Below are positions 15,695 to 24,355 of a stretch of DNA of 26,192 nt, in pieces (within the stretch, counting starts at the first letter, position 1; every line of letters starts with the position of its first letter). A model generated the notes under the pieces. It was given only the letters and a program-made list of their open reading frames with translations, did not search any database and was not told where the DNA came from. Made by a program: the position numbers and the translations under genes. The DNA is from CAZMFZ01 sp046152935. GTDB lineage: Bacteria; Bacteroidota; Bacteroidia; Cytophagales; UBA9547. Where the stretch lies: the NCBI GenBank assembly GCA_046152935.1, contig JBJXGB010000257.1:1-26192 (forward strand), given 5' to 3'.

Positions 15695-18151
15695 TCATCC
15701 ATTATTTTTCTTTCCAAAGCTAACAAAAGCCACTGCCAATACCCCAGCTATCAACAATACCGATGCAATGATGCCTATTGTATTGCCCAGCACATATTTT
15801 TCATTTACCATAGTAAATTGTACTATATGTTCGCCAGCCGGGATTTCTAAGCCCCGCAATACATAATTCACCTGCTTGATTGCGGCCTCCTTTCCATCAA
15901 TAGTAGCACTCCACCCTTTTGGGTAATAAATTTCTGAGAATACCGCAAAACCATTTTGCGAATTTTTTGATTTATAAGTCAAATCATAAGGTTTGTAAGC
16001 CGTAAGTGTAATGGTAGCGGTGGTGTCGACATTGTATTTATCGGCAGAGGTTTTGAATTTTGAAATATCAATAACTGCAGTATTGGCCGAATTGAAAGTT
16101 TCCAAAGCTTTTATTTCTTCATCTGGACTATTTACCGAATAGATGAAAGGCACAAACCAAGCATTCCCTAAGGCATTGTCATTAGGTATTACCGCTCGTG
16201 CATCTTCGCCTGCTATTATGTATCTGGTATTGAGCATGTTAATGACAGGCGTTTCAGCAAAGGCATTTTCTTGCTTCTTCAATTTTTCGATCATTTTTTC
16301 CATTTCAACAGAAATTACCCGCTCTACCAAATCTTGGTATCTTCGCAACTTTGCAGGGCTGTAGCCGCCTACAGACTTATGAAAGTAAGATGTTCGCGAT
16401 TCGTTAAAGGGGTTATCTAAATTTAGAACCCTGTAATTGAGGTCTTTATCTTCCATTATATATTGATCGGCTTCGTTGGGCGCATAGAAAGTCTCCATTA
16501 CTTTTTTGCCAAAAACACCTTCATTCAAATATCTTTTATCTACACTCCACAAATCGATTAAAGTTAATAAACCAATAGAAACGATCGTGACCATTTGATT
16601 CACCTTATTTTTGAAGTAGAAATACAAAAGACCGGCCACAAGTACAATGAAAACCACGGTACGAAGGGCATCGCCAGTTCGCACGGCTTTTCTATCTTGA
16701 GAAATGGCATCCATTAGCCAATTTGGCAATTGCGAGTCGAGCTCTTGCTGAGTAAGAAAATTTGCGGAACCAGCCCCTATGAATATCAGTACTGCCAAAC
16801 CAACCACCGCACCCAACGAGTAGTAAAGTGGCTTGAGAAATTCTTCTTTTTTCTTCGAATTAATAACCGTCTGCAACGCCAGCATGCCTAGAAGCGACAT
16901 GCAAAACTGCGGAATGACGACAGCCATTGTCACAGAGCGAAATTTATTGTAAAGAGGAAAATAATCGAACAAAAAATAATTTAGCAACGGGAAATTTCTT
17001 CCATACGCGAGCAAAATGCCCAACACTGTAGCAGCCAACAAACCCCATTTTATAGGATTTTTAATGGCAAACAGACTAAAAATGAACAGAAACCCAATGA
17101 TACAACCCATGTACATGGGCCCAGCCACAAAACGTTGCTCGCCAAAGTAGGCGCTAAGTCCGTTCAAAACTTGGTTTGGATCGTAACCTTGATCACGCAT
17201 TACTTTCGCGACATTTTTATACTTTTCAGGCGCTAATCCACTGGCTCCACCGTAGTAATCTGCCATTAAAAAAGTGAGAGGCTCATCGATTGAGTAGCTA
17301 TATTCAAATACATAATCTCTGTCCAAACCATCTTCTCGTATGGCTTCTTTATTTTCTTCCAGAGGCTTTAGCACGCTTTTGCCTCGTATGGTGTATTTGC
17401 TATATTCTTGGATAGATAAATAATAACCAGCATGGGTTGCAAATGCCAATAAAGCTGCCAATCCCAAACCAGCAGTTGCTTTTAAAAATTGAGGTAATGA
17501 TTTGATTTTGAGCGCATTGATAAATTCAACTGCAAAATATATTACCCCAATAAAAATAAGATAATAAGTGATTTGAACGTGATTGTTCACAATCTGCAAA
17601 GCCAGACCTATGCCAAAAACTGATGCTCCCATCAACCAATTTTTTTTATAAGCCAATGCCATGCCCGCAATTACCAATGGCATATACATCATACAAGCCA
17701 CTTTTGCATTGTGCCCAGCAACCAAACTTATAAATGTAAATGACGAAAAAGCAAAACCAATTGCTCCAACAATAGCCGCCATCCAATGGACTTCAAAAGC
17801 CAAAAGCATTAGATAAAAACATACCAAACCTATGATAACCAAACTAGCAGGATATTTTGGAAATTGAATGGCGAACTGATGGATTGGCTTCACCAAATTA
17901 CCCCACTGGTTCATATTGATAAGCGTGTTGGGCATTCCGCTAAACATGGCATTGGTCCAAAAGGGCTCTTCGCCATACTTTTGACGCAAGTCGTTTATTT
18001 CTTTTGTCATGCCCTGGTATTGGACAATATCGTGGACATTCATGGTTTTGCCTTGAAACACCAATGGCGAAAAGTAGATGCTAACCAATACAAAAAAGGC
18101 TACCACAACTAAAAAATGTGGCAAATAGGTCTTAAAATCAATTTTTGGCAT
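15695..18151 (-). CDS. YfhO-family integral membrane protein
   Basis: 818 residues. An N-terminal membrane segment (about 10-29) is followed by the conserved first loop (VHDIVQYQGM, then FWTNAMFSGMP). About eleven more hydrophobic helices run to about residue 525, with motifs including FISLVAGHNAKVACMMYMPL and FRSVTMAVV. A soluble exported region (about 530-785) follows, and then a last helix (about 788-810) and a basic tail GKKNNG. This is the layout of YfhO proteins (PF09586), GT-C-fold relatives proposed to transfer lipid-linked sugars in Gram-positive bacteria; the role in Bacteroidota is not established. It starts at ATG. No partner genes are adjacent. A 216-base spacer separates it from the Fe-S gene downstream. 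Confidence 0.9.
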   Translation of the reverse strand: MPKIDFKTYLPHFLVVVAFFVLVSIYFSPLVFQGKTMNVHDIVQYQGMTKEINDLRQKYGEEPFWTNAMFSGMPNTLINMNQWGNLVKPIHQFAIQFPKYPASLVIIGLVCFYLMLLAFEVHWMAAIVGAIGFAFSSFTFISLVAGHNAKVACMMYMPLVIAGMALAYKKNWLMGASVFGIGLALQIVNNHVQITYYLIFIGVIYFAVEFINALKIKSLPQFLKATAGLGLAALLAFATHAGYYLSIQEYSKYTIRGKSVLKPLEENKEAIREDGLDRDYVFEYSYSIDEPLTFLMADYYGGASGLAPEKYKNVAKVMRDQGYDPNQVLNGLSAYFGEQRFVAGPMYMGCIIGFLFIFSLFAIKNPIKWGLLAATVLGILLAYGRNFPLLNYFLFDYFPLYNKFRSVTMAVVIPQFCMSLLGMLALQTVINSKKKEEFLKPLYYSLGAVVGLAVLIFIGAGSANFLTQQELDSQLPNWLMDAISQDRKAVRTGDALRTVVFIVLVAGLLYFYFKNKVNQMVTIVSIGLLTLIDLWSVDKRYLNEGVFGKKVMETFYAPNEADQYIMEDKDLNYRVLNLDNPFNESRTSYFHKSVGGYSPAKLRRYQDLVERVISVEMEKMIEKLKKQENAFAETPVINMLNTRYIIAGEDARAVIPNDNALGNAWFVPFIYSVNSPDEEIKALETFNSANTAVIDISKFKTSADKYNVDTTATITLTAYKPYDLTYKSKNSQNGFAVFSEIYYPKGWSATIDGKEAAIKQVNYVLRGLEIPAGEHIVQFTMVNEKYVLGNTIGIIASVLLIAGVLAVAFVSFGKKNNG

Positions 18152-18251
18152 AATGAAGGATATTGAAAGAGATGCAAATTAAAGAATACACTTCAAACTC
18201 TTGACTATTAAAGACTGAAAAAAATGCTGAAAAAATTTTAATATCGGATAA

Positions 18252-19256
18252 ATGTCAATACCTTTGAGAACGATATTAATAGGAATGGACTGGAAAACAC
18301 TTAATTTCAACCCAAATGATTTTCGAAAACAACTCGATAGGATTGATTACCAAAAACAAAAATTAGATGCCAATCGACCTATTCATCCGTTGGTGCTAAC
18401 TAGTATTAGAGAGTCGCTCCATCTCGAGTGGACACACAATTCGAATGGAATAGAAGGCAATACACTCAGTTTGCAAGAAACTCGCTTAGTTTTGGAAGAA
18501 GGCATCACCATCAAAGGGAAGTCTCTACGTGAACATTTTGAGGCTGTAAACCACAATGAAGCCATTGAATATGTAGAAAAATTGGCAAGAAAAAGCTATG
18601 CTCTCAATGAAAGTGATATTTTGAAAGTAAATGGCTTAGTACTTCAAATGATAGAGAAAGAGTTTGCTGGCAGGTTTCGCACCGCTGGCGTTCGTATTAC
18701 TGGAGCCAACTTTACACCACCAAATGCTTTAAAAGTATACGATTTGGTGCAAGAATTAATTACTTGGACAAATACAGAATTTGAAAATTGGCATCCCTTG
18801 GTAAGTGCCACCATTTTTCACCAAAGGTTTGTTTGGATACATCCTTTCTTTGATGGTAATGGCCGCTCGGTGAGGCTGCTATTCAATTTGCTATTGATGA
18901 GATATGGATATCCACCTGCCATAATCTTAAAAACAGATCGAAAAAAATATTATGAGGCACTAAACAGAGCCAACTATGGTGATTACAAAAAATTACTACT
19001 ATTAATGATCCAAGCGATGGAGCGCTCCTTGGACATTTACATGAGCAATCTCAACAATTATGCAGACAATTATCAACCTATCTCCAATATTTTATTGGAT
19101 CAAAGAATACCTTACGGGCAAGAATATGTAAGTTTATTGGCAAGGCAAGGCAAAATAGATGCCTACAAAGAGGGGAAAAATTGGTACACCACTAAAGATG
19201 CGATAGAAAAGTACATTAATGGCCGTGATAGAAATCGTATCTTGCCAACCGACTAA
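18252..19256 (+). CDS. Fic-domain protein (probable AMP transferase, class II autoinhibited)
   Basis: 334 residues from the ATG at 18252; an ATG 11 codons later (18285, giving MDWKTLNF) is an equally good start. The Fic core motif HPFFDGNGRSVR is complete (His 197), so transfer of AMP or another nucleotide to a target hydroxyl is expected. An N-terminal helix carries SNGIEGN (Ser 64, Glu 68, Gly 69), matching the inhibitory S/TxxxE(G/N) motif placed before the Fic core, i.e. class II. The C-terminal 55 residues (NILLDQRIPYGQEYVSLLAR, then WYTTKDAIEKYI) look like a winged helix. No antitoxin partner is needed or present. Targets cannot be read from sequence. It is divergent from YfhO (100 bases) and converges with lysS. 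Confidence 0.92.
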   Translation: MSIPLRTILIGMDWKTLNFNPNDFRKQLDRIDYQKQKLDANRPIHPLVLTSIRESLHLEWTHNSNGIEGNTLSLQETRLVLEEGITIKGKSLREHFEAVNHNEAIEYVEKLARKSYALNESDILKVNGLVLQMIEKEFAGRFRTAGVRITGANFTPPNALKVYDLVQELITWTNTEFENWHPLVSATIFHQRFVWIHPFFDGNGRSVRLLFNLLLMRYGYPPAIILKTDRKKYYEALNRANYGDYKKLLLLMIQAMERSLDIYMSNLNNYADNYQPISNILLDQRIPYGQEYVSLLARQGKIDAYKEGKNWYTTKDAIEKYINGRDRNRILPTD

Positions 19257-19555
19257 TTAAGAATGGAAAACAATTTTATCAAATAATAGGCAAAATGTTA
19301 TATTAAAATCATTGCCAAGATCAAGCTATAAATAGAATTTTAGATTTATCCTATTTATTTTAAAGAGCTGATTTAGTTTTATGGTATGTATTTTCAAATC
19401 TCCGTTTTGAATCTTGAAAATGGCAAAAATCTGATAATCAAAAATCAATGCCGTTTTACTGACTCCGAAAATCTCAGTCAAAGACAATTTATGAATAATA
19501 TTAGCAAAAACTCCAAAAATCAGTGCAATCCCAAAAATCCTCTTAAAATCCGTGA
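19257..19555. repeat. Intergenic region with degenerate Bacteroidota-type AT repeats
   Basis: There is no gene in this 299-base spacer between convergent Fic and lysS. On the minus strand, right at the lysS stop (19556-19558), the sequence TAATCACGGATTTTAAGAGG begins, then a GGATTTTTGGGATT and an ACTGATTTTTGG stretch. This resembles the dispersed 'TAATCACGGATT...' non-coding repeats I recall from many Bacteroidota genomes. A second low-complexity piece around 19415-19460 (ATCTGATAATCAAAAATCAA) is similar. A 101-codon open frame through it on the minus strand is judged spurious. No clear terminator is visible. Confidence 0.4.
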
Positions 19556-21019
19556 TTAATGATTCTCTGGTCTCATGTGTGGGAAGAAAAGCACATCTTG
19601 AATAGAATTTTGGTTCGTAAAGAACATGCAAAGTCTATCAATACCTATTCCAATTCCGGCTGTTGGTGGCATTCCATATTCCAAGGCACGTAGAAAATCG
19701 TAGTCAATAAACATGGCTTCGTCATCACCTCGCTCCATTAGTTTTGCTTGTTCTTCAAATCTAGCCAACTGATCCACTGGATCGTTCAACTCAGAATAAG
19801 CATTGGCTACTTCTTTTCCATTGATCATTAATTCAAAACGCTCTACCAAACCTTCTTTGGTTCTGTGTTTTTTGGTTAATGGACTCATTTCCACAGGATA
19901 ATCAATAATGAAAGTAGGCTGGATAAATGTTTTCTCGCATTGCGAACTAAAAATCTCATCTACCAACTTGCCTTTACCCATCGACTTCTCCACTTCGATA
20001 TGCAGTTTTTTACAAACATCTCTCAACTGATCTTCGTCCATTCCGTTGATGTCAAAACCCGTTTGTTCTTTGATGGCATCGTAAATGCTGATACGTTTAT
20101 AGGGCGCTTCAAAATTGATAATATTATCTCCTACTTGAACTTCTGTTTTTCCATGCAGCGTTTGAGCCACATTTTCCAACATTTTTTCTGTGAAATCCAT
20201 CATCCACAAATAGTCTTTGTAAGCCACATAAAATTCCAAAACCGTAAATTCTGGATTGTGTGTTCTGTCCATTCCTTCATTTCTGAAATTTCGTGAAAAC
20301 TCGTACACCCAATCAAAACCGCCCACAATTAATCTTTTCAGATAAAGCTCATTAGCAATTCGCAAGTAAAAAGGAATGTCTAAAGCATTGTGATGCGTAA
20401 CAAAAGGTTTGGCGGCAGCACCACCAGGAATATTTTGCAAAACAGGCGTATCTACTTCCAAAGCACCGTGATTATTCAAATAATCGCGAATGGCTTTTAC
20501 TATTTGCGATCTTTTGATGAAATTATTTTTTACATCTTGGTTAATGATCAAATCAACATAGCGTTGACGGTAGCGAAATTCAGCATCAGAAACGGCATCG
20601 AAAGTTTTCACATTTCCCTCATCGTCAGTCACTTCCTTCACCACAGGCAAAGGTTTTAGCGATTTGGTAAGCAAAGTAAAATCGGTAACGTGAATGGTAG
20701 TTTCGCCCGTTTGGGTTGTAAACACATAACCTTTCACGCCAACGATATCACCAATATCTGTTAGTTTCTTAAAAACTGTGTTGTACAAAGTTTTGTCTTC
20801 ACCAGGGCAAACATCATCACGTTTCAAATAAATCTGAATACGGCCTTTTTCATCTTGTATCTCTGCAAAAGAGGCATTTCCCATAATCCTTCTGCTCATC
20901 AATCTGCCAGCAATAGACACCGTTTTGAAATCCAGTTTATTTACATCATAATGGGTCAATATTTCTTTTGTAGAAGTATTTACTTCAAATAAAGGTGCTG
21001 GATAGGGATCTATTCCCAA
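19556..21019 (-). CDS. lysS: Lysyl-tRNA synthetase, class II, with disrupted N-terminus
   Basis: Charges tRNA(Lys) with lysine. From the TTG at 21019 the frame gives 487 residues. The OB-fold anticodon-binding domain runs about 25-130 (SIAGRLMSRRIMGNASFAEI, then GRIQIYLKRDD). The class II catalytic core has motif 1 (KAIRDYLNNHGALEVDTPVL), motif 2 (FRNEGMDRTHNPEFT) and motif 3 (GIGIGIDRLCMFF), with the C-terminal LFFPHMRPE. All are intact. The N-terminus is not: the same frame continues upstream as QELFRRKSREEIINL, then TAA (21064-21062), then SFHM from an ATG at 21076. Normal LysRS begins M-x-x-S-E-Q-E, so the TAA probably replaces a Glu codon. From TTG the protein would lack about 19 residues of the first helix. 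Expression may use TTG, read-through, or the TAA may be a sequence error. Confidence 0.93.
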   Translation of the reverse strand: MGIDPYPAPLFEVNTSTKEILTHYDVNKLDFKTVSIAGRLMSRRIMGNASFAEIQDEKGRIQIYLKRDDVCPGEDKTLYNTVFKKLTDIGDIVGVKGYVFTTQTGETTIHVTDFTLLTKSLKPLPVVKEVTDDEGNVKTFDAVSDAEFRYRQRYVDLIINQDVKNNFIKRSQIVKAIRDYLNNHGALEVDTPVLQNIPGGAAAKPFVTHHNALDIPFYLRIANELYLKRLIVGGFDWVYEFSRNFRNEGMDRTHNPEFTVLEFYVAYKDYLWMMDFTEKMLENVAQTLHGKTEVQVGDNIINFEAPYKRISIYDAIKEQTGFDINGMDEDQLRDVCKKLHIEVEKSMGKGKLVDEIFSSQCEKTFIQPTFIIDYPVEMSPLTKKHRTKEGLVERFELMINGKEVANAYSELNDPVDQLARFEEQAKLMERGDDEAMFIDYDFLRALEYGMPPTAGIGIGIDRLCMFFTNQNSIQDVLFFPHMRPENH

Positions 21020-21061
21020 ATTGATGATTTCTTCTCTTGATTTTCTACGGAAAAGCTCTTG

Positions 21062-21076
21062 TTAGCTGAAATGCAT
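21062..21076 (-). other. Probable original lysS start with in-frame stop at codon 5
   Basis: ATG CAT TTC AGC TAA reads M H F S stop, directly in frame with lysS. The next codons (Q E L F R R) continue the LysRS N-terminal helix. A single G-to-T change at codon 5 (GAA to TAA) explains it. Confidence 0.7.
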
Positions 21077-21207
21077 GAATTTATACTGATGATGAAAATG
21101 CTTGAATTTGAAACTAAAAGCTAAAAATAATCGATTTGTTGCAAAATCTGGTTTATTTTCTATCCAATTACCATTTTTATTGCTGAATTTGTGTCAAATA
21201 TCAATTT

Positions 21208-21915
21208 ATGAGATTTTCAATTGGCACTTTGTGGAATGATTTTTTAGCTCAGATTTTCCCAGAATTTTGCCATTCTTGTCATGGAGAAATATTGAGTGCC
21301 GAACATTTGATTTGCACTTCGTGCATTGCTACCCTGCCCAAAACCAACCATATTCTTGAACAGCAAAACGAACTTTGGGTAAAATTCAGCAACAGAATAC
21401 GATTTGAATATGCCATTGCCTACTTCAAGTTCTACAAGAAAGGAAAAATACAACCGCTACTTCACAGCCTCAAATACCACAATAACCAAGAATTGGGCGT
21501 ACTTCTTGGCAATATGTTTGGTTATGATTTGAATGAAAAAGGTTTTGCTAACAAATTTGATGTTCTGATTCCCATTCCATTACACCATACAAAGTTGAAA
21601 AAACGTGGCTTTAATCAATGTGATGTAATAGCAAAGGGCATTGCAGAAAGGCTAAATATAACAGTGGGCACGGACATTGTGAAAAGAAACCAAGCCACCA
21701 AAAGCCAAACCAAAATAGGCAAAACAGAAAGATGGGAAAATGTGGCAGATAAATTTGAGGTGTTAAAACCCGAAGCAATTGAAGGCAAACATATTGTTTT
21801 GTTAGATGATGTCGTGACTACTGGGGCTACTTTTGATGCTTTGGCCGAAGTGATATTGAAATACAATCCTTCAAAAATTAGTATTTTGGCTTTGGCAGAG
21901 GCTCAGCGGTATTGA
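21208..21915 (+). CDS. ComF-family phosphoribosyltransferase-like protein
   Basis: 235 residues. An N-terminal zinc-binding part has two CxxC pairs (Cys 21/24 and 36/39), typical of ComF. The C-terminal type I phosphoribosyltransferase fold has the PIPLHHTKLKKRGFNQC motif and the PRPP-binding loop VLLDDVVTTGATF. ComF proteins are required for DNA uptake in several bacteria, in Gram-positives as part of the competence machinery; in Bacteroidota the role is assumed rather than shown. It starts at ATG, 188 bases from the divergent lysS TTG, with the two promoters presumably in between. It ends 5 bases before the stop of the convergent 54-residue ORF. Confidence 0.92.
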   Translation: MRFSIGTLWNDFLAQIFPEFCHSCHGEILSAEHLICTSCIATLPKTNHILEQQNELWVKFSNRIRFEYAIAYFKFYKKGKIQPLLHSLKYHNNQELGVLLGNMFGYDLNEKGFANKFDVLIPIPLHHTKLKKRGFNQCDVIAKGIAERLNITVGTDIVKRNQATKSQTKIGKTERWENVADKFEVLKPEAIEGKHIVLLDDVVTTGATFDALAEVILKYNPSKISILALAEAQRY

Positions 21916-21920
21916 AAAAA

Positions 21921-22085
21921 TTAGTCTTTAACTATTTTGCCCAAAACCTCTTCAAGGTTCTTGATTTTCTCTAAATGATCACGAGCATTAATCATCTTTT
22001 TTTGTACAAATAAATGATTCTTCGCCTGCAAAGTTATTGTAGGATCTACATTAAGCACATTTGGTTCCAAATTTATTGCGTTCAT
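21921..22085 (-). CDS. Small protein (54 residues) paired with the DUF6934-like gene
   Basis: ATG at 22085 to TAA at 21921-21923. The sequence starts MNAINLEPNVLNVDPT and is followed by a helical, charged stretch (LFVQKKMINARDHLEKIKN) to the end VLGKIVKD. No domain is recognised. It begins 19 bases after the stop of the DUF6934-like gene on the same strand, so the two are almost certainly co-transcribed. It is real by context, its helical composition and its close fit between neighbours; homology is not established. A regulatory or antitoxin-like partner role is possible but unproven. Confidence 0.65.
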   Translation of the reverse strand: MNAINLEPNVLNVDPTITLQAKNHLFVQKKMINARDHLEKIKNLEEVLGKIVKD

Positions 22086-22104
22086 AATACTAAGCTAAAG
22101 TTTA

Positions 22105-22551
22105 TTATTGTTTTTTCAAAGTAATTAAGAATGAATCATAACTCTTGTTGGGCTCAAATTCCTCAAGCAGATCTTTAATTGTCCCATAAATAACAAATAT
22201 TTCTTTAAATTCATTCATATAGTTCGAGATCGCAATTCGGTAAAGTCTTGTTCTGACAGAGGTGCTTCCGGTAAAGAAAATAGTACAGTTGGGTCTAATA
22301 GAAAAGAATTCCAACATAGATTTAGCAACTGTAGCCAAAACTTTTTCCATATCGTGGTTATGGCTAATTGTTAAATCACTCAATATGCCATCAGCATCAT
22401 AATCTCCCAATGCCAAATTATAAATAATGCTGTTCTGGTACATTTGAACATAGGCAATCTCTTTGCTAATTATCTTTCCCTCGCTAAAACTCTTAAATCT
22501 AAAAACTAGTTTTTCTGGATTTGTTGATAAGGGATAGGCAGGAACATTCAC
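22105..22551 (-). CDS. DUF6934-like protein
   Basis: 148 residues from a GTG (22551); TAG lies upstream in frame before any other usual start codon. The core matches my memory of the Bacteroidota family DUF6934: YNLALGDYDADGILSDLTIS, then HDMEKVLATVAKSMLEFF, TIFFTGSTSVRTRLYRIAIS and FKEIFVIYG. The STSVRTRLYR segment is the most conserved and basic part, likely a nucleotide or nucleic-acid contact, which is inference. No signal peptide or membrane helix, so cytoplasmic. The function of the family is unknown. A 54-residue ORF follows 19 bases downstream. The 68-base gap to the MBL gene upstream contains CATCTTTG, one base off a TAnnTTTG box, so it may have its own promoter. Confidence 0.8.
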   Translation of the reverse strand: MNVPAYPLSTNPEKLVFRFKSFSEGKIISKEIAYVQMYQNSIIYNLALGDYDADGILSDLTISHNHDMEKVLATVAKSMLEFFSIRPNCTIFFTGSTSVRTRLYRIAISNYMNEFKEIFVIYGTIKDLLEEFEPNKSYDSFLITLKKQ

Positions 22552-22619
22552 ACTTAAACTTTTGATATTCTATTTTTATGCTCTTCTTCAAACACGTGGC
22601 AAAGATGTGATTTCAACTC

Positions 22620-24077
22620 TTACAACTCAAAAACCTCCCCCTTCACTGGAAATAGTATTTCTTTGTAGTTCAGTGCCTCCAATTTTTCTTTAAATGCTTC
22701 CATGCCCTTCAACTCACCATGCGTTAAAAAAATCTTTTTTAGTTTGGCTGGTTCTTGCGATTGCACAAAATGTATCAAATCATTTTGGTCTCCATGGGCG
22801 CTAAAGCAATCCAATACCTCAATATGGCAGCGTACTTCGAGCATTTTGTTTTTAACCAATACTTCTGTAGCCCCGTTCATTAGTTCGTGTCCAATACTGC
22901 CTTCGGCACAAAAGCCTACAATACAAATGGTTGATTTTGAGTTTTCTAGATTTTCTTTCACATGGTTTTCCACACGGCCACCACTGATCATTCCTGAAGA
23001 AGAGATAATGATACATGGTTCGTAATGATTGGAAAGTGCTTTACTTTTCTTCAAATCTTGTACAAACTCAAAATTGTCGAAGTCGAACAATTCTTCGTTA
23101 TCATCATAAAAATCTCTGGCTTCTTTATTGAGTTGCTTCACAAATTTCTCATACACCTTGCTGCTCTCAATCGCCATCGGACTATCGGCATAGATTCTAA
23201 TTTTGGGCAAATCCGTATTTTGGTACAATTTATTCAATGTATAAAAAATAGCTTGTGACCTGCCCACACTAAATGCTGGAATGATCAATCTACCTTCATT
23301 TTCAATACAGGCTTTTTTTATTACCCTGTACAAAGCATCTTCTGGTTTTTCTTTATGGGAATGATTGCGATTTCCGTAGGTACTTTCGCAAATCATATAA
23401 TCTACTTGGGGAACTTTTTGCGGATCTTGCAAAAGGGGATAGTTGAATCGGCCAATATCGCCCGAAAAACAAATAGATTTTTCTTCGCCATTTTCCTTTA
23501 CTCTAAAAATAAGGTTCGCTGCACCGAGCAAATGTCCTGTTTGGTTGAAAGTGACCGAAATTTGATCTGTCAATTTGAATTTCTGATTGGTGGGAATCGC
23601 CACAAACCGATCCATCGTTTTATCTACCTGCTTGCTAAAAAAAAGCTCATCCATGTTCACAGGTGCTTTTTTGGCATGTCTGGTTTTGTCCATGCTCTTC
23701 TTTAGTTTCCATTGGTTCAGATTTGCCGAATCGTGGAGCAAAATATTAGTCAAATAAAAAGTAGGCGAAGTACACAATATTTGTCCTTCGTAGCCTTCCT
23801 TGTAAAGCAAAGGCAACCGACCAGAATGATCGATATGTGCATGAGTCAGAATTACAACATCAAGATCGGAAGCTTCAAATGGAAATACTGGTTTCTGTTC
23901 GGCAACGATCTCTTTTGCTGATTTCGATTTGAATATTTTATGTTCTAATGGCTTTTCTTCCTTCTTTTTCTCCATATCCTGACCGCAATCGATCAAGATT
24001 TTATAGTTATCATCCGTCTCCAACAAGTACATGGAACCTGTAACTTGTTGAGCTGCACCAAAAAAGGTTAATTTCAT
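22620..24077 (-). CDS. MBL-fold beta-CASP RNase-like protein (CPSF73/YSH1 type)
   Basis: 485 residues. The metallo-beta-lactamase core has the zinc motif THAHIDHSG (His 79, His 81, Asp 83, His 84), the next His in QTGHLLGA and the Asp in SGDIGRF. The beta-CASP insert follows from ESTYGNR through PAFSVGRSQ, YADSPMAIE and ISSSGMISGGR. The C-terminal RNA-specificity part (RMMBL) has VLDCFSAHGDQNDL and LTHGE. These are the hallmarks of RNA-processing exo/endonucleases of the CPSF73/YSH1 group, so an mRNA-processing or decay role is likely. Active-site residues are all present. It starts at ATG, with a TAnnTTTG match 43 bases upstream. Same strand as the DUF6934 pair downstream. Confidence 0.93.
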   Translation of the reverse strand: MKLTFFGAAQQVTGSMYLLETDDNYKILIDCGQDMEKKKEEKPLEHKIFKSKSAKEIVAEQKPVFPFEASDLDVVILTHAHIDHSGRLPLLYKEGYEGQILCTSPTFYLTNILLHDSANLNQWKLKKSMDKTRHAKKAPVNMDELFFSKQVDKTMDRFVAIPTNQKFKLTDQISVTFNQTGHLLGAANLIFRVKENGEEKSICFSGDIGRFNYPLLQDPQKVPQVDYMICESTYGNRNHSHKEKPEDALYRVIKKACIENEGRLIIPAFSVGRSQAIFYTLNKLYQNTDLPKIRIYADSPMAIESSKVYEKFVKQLNKEARDFYDDNEELFDFDNFEFVQDLKKSKALSNHYEPCIIISSSGMISGGRVENHVKENLENSKSTICIVGFCAEGSIGHELMNGATEVLVKNKMLEVRCHIEVLDCFSAHGDQNDLIHFVQSQEPAKLKKIFLTHGELKGMEAFKEKLEALNYKEILFPVKGEVFEL

Positions 24078-24119
24078 TATATTCTTTTAAATAGTGTTTG
24101 CTTAACTACAAACAACAGA

Positions 24120-24127
24120 CAAAGTTA
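24120..24127 (-). promoter_or_regulatory. Candidate -7 box of the MBL gene
   Basis: TAACTTTG on the minus strand matches TAnnTTTG, 43 bases before the ATG. No TTG at the right -33 distance was found. Confidence 0.3.
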
Positions 24128-24347
24128 AGATCAATTTGGTTTAATATTGGCTTTTCTTGAAGCGTTCCAAAATGATAATATTTCCTACAAAACTAAAGGT
24201 AACAATATAGTTTTCATTTGGAATCCAATCAAAACTAGTGTAAACCTATTTCAAAACAAGAAATTAACTTCTTCGGGACGAGATCTATTCTAAAAATTGT
24301 CTCAGGAAATTCCCAGTCAAACCACATTTTTTCTCTCCAGTTTTAAC

Positions 24348-24355
24348 TAAATTTG
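24348..24355 (+). promoter_or_regulatory. Candidate -7 box for the antitoxin gene
   Basis: TAAATTTG matches TAnnTTTG, 48 bases before the ATG at 24404. No TTG at the -33 distance was found. Confidence 0.35.

Noticed and set aside
18252..19256. Fic protein as toxin of a Fic/antitoxin pair
   Set aside because: The inhibitory SxxxEG motif is inside the same protein (class II), and no separate antitoxin gene is adjacent.
19326..19631. 101-codon minus-strand frame across the lysS 3' end
   Set aside because: It overlaps lysS in another frame and its downstream part is the repeat-like AT-rich sequence.
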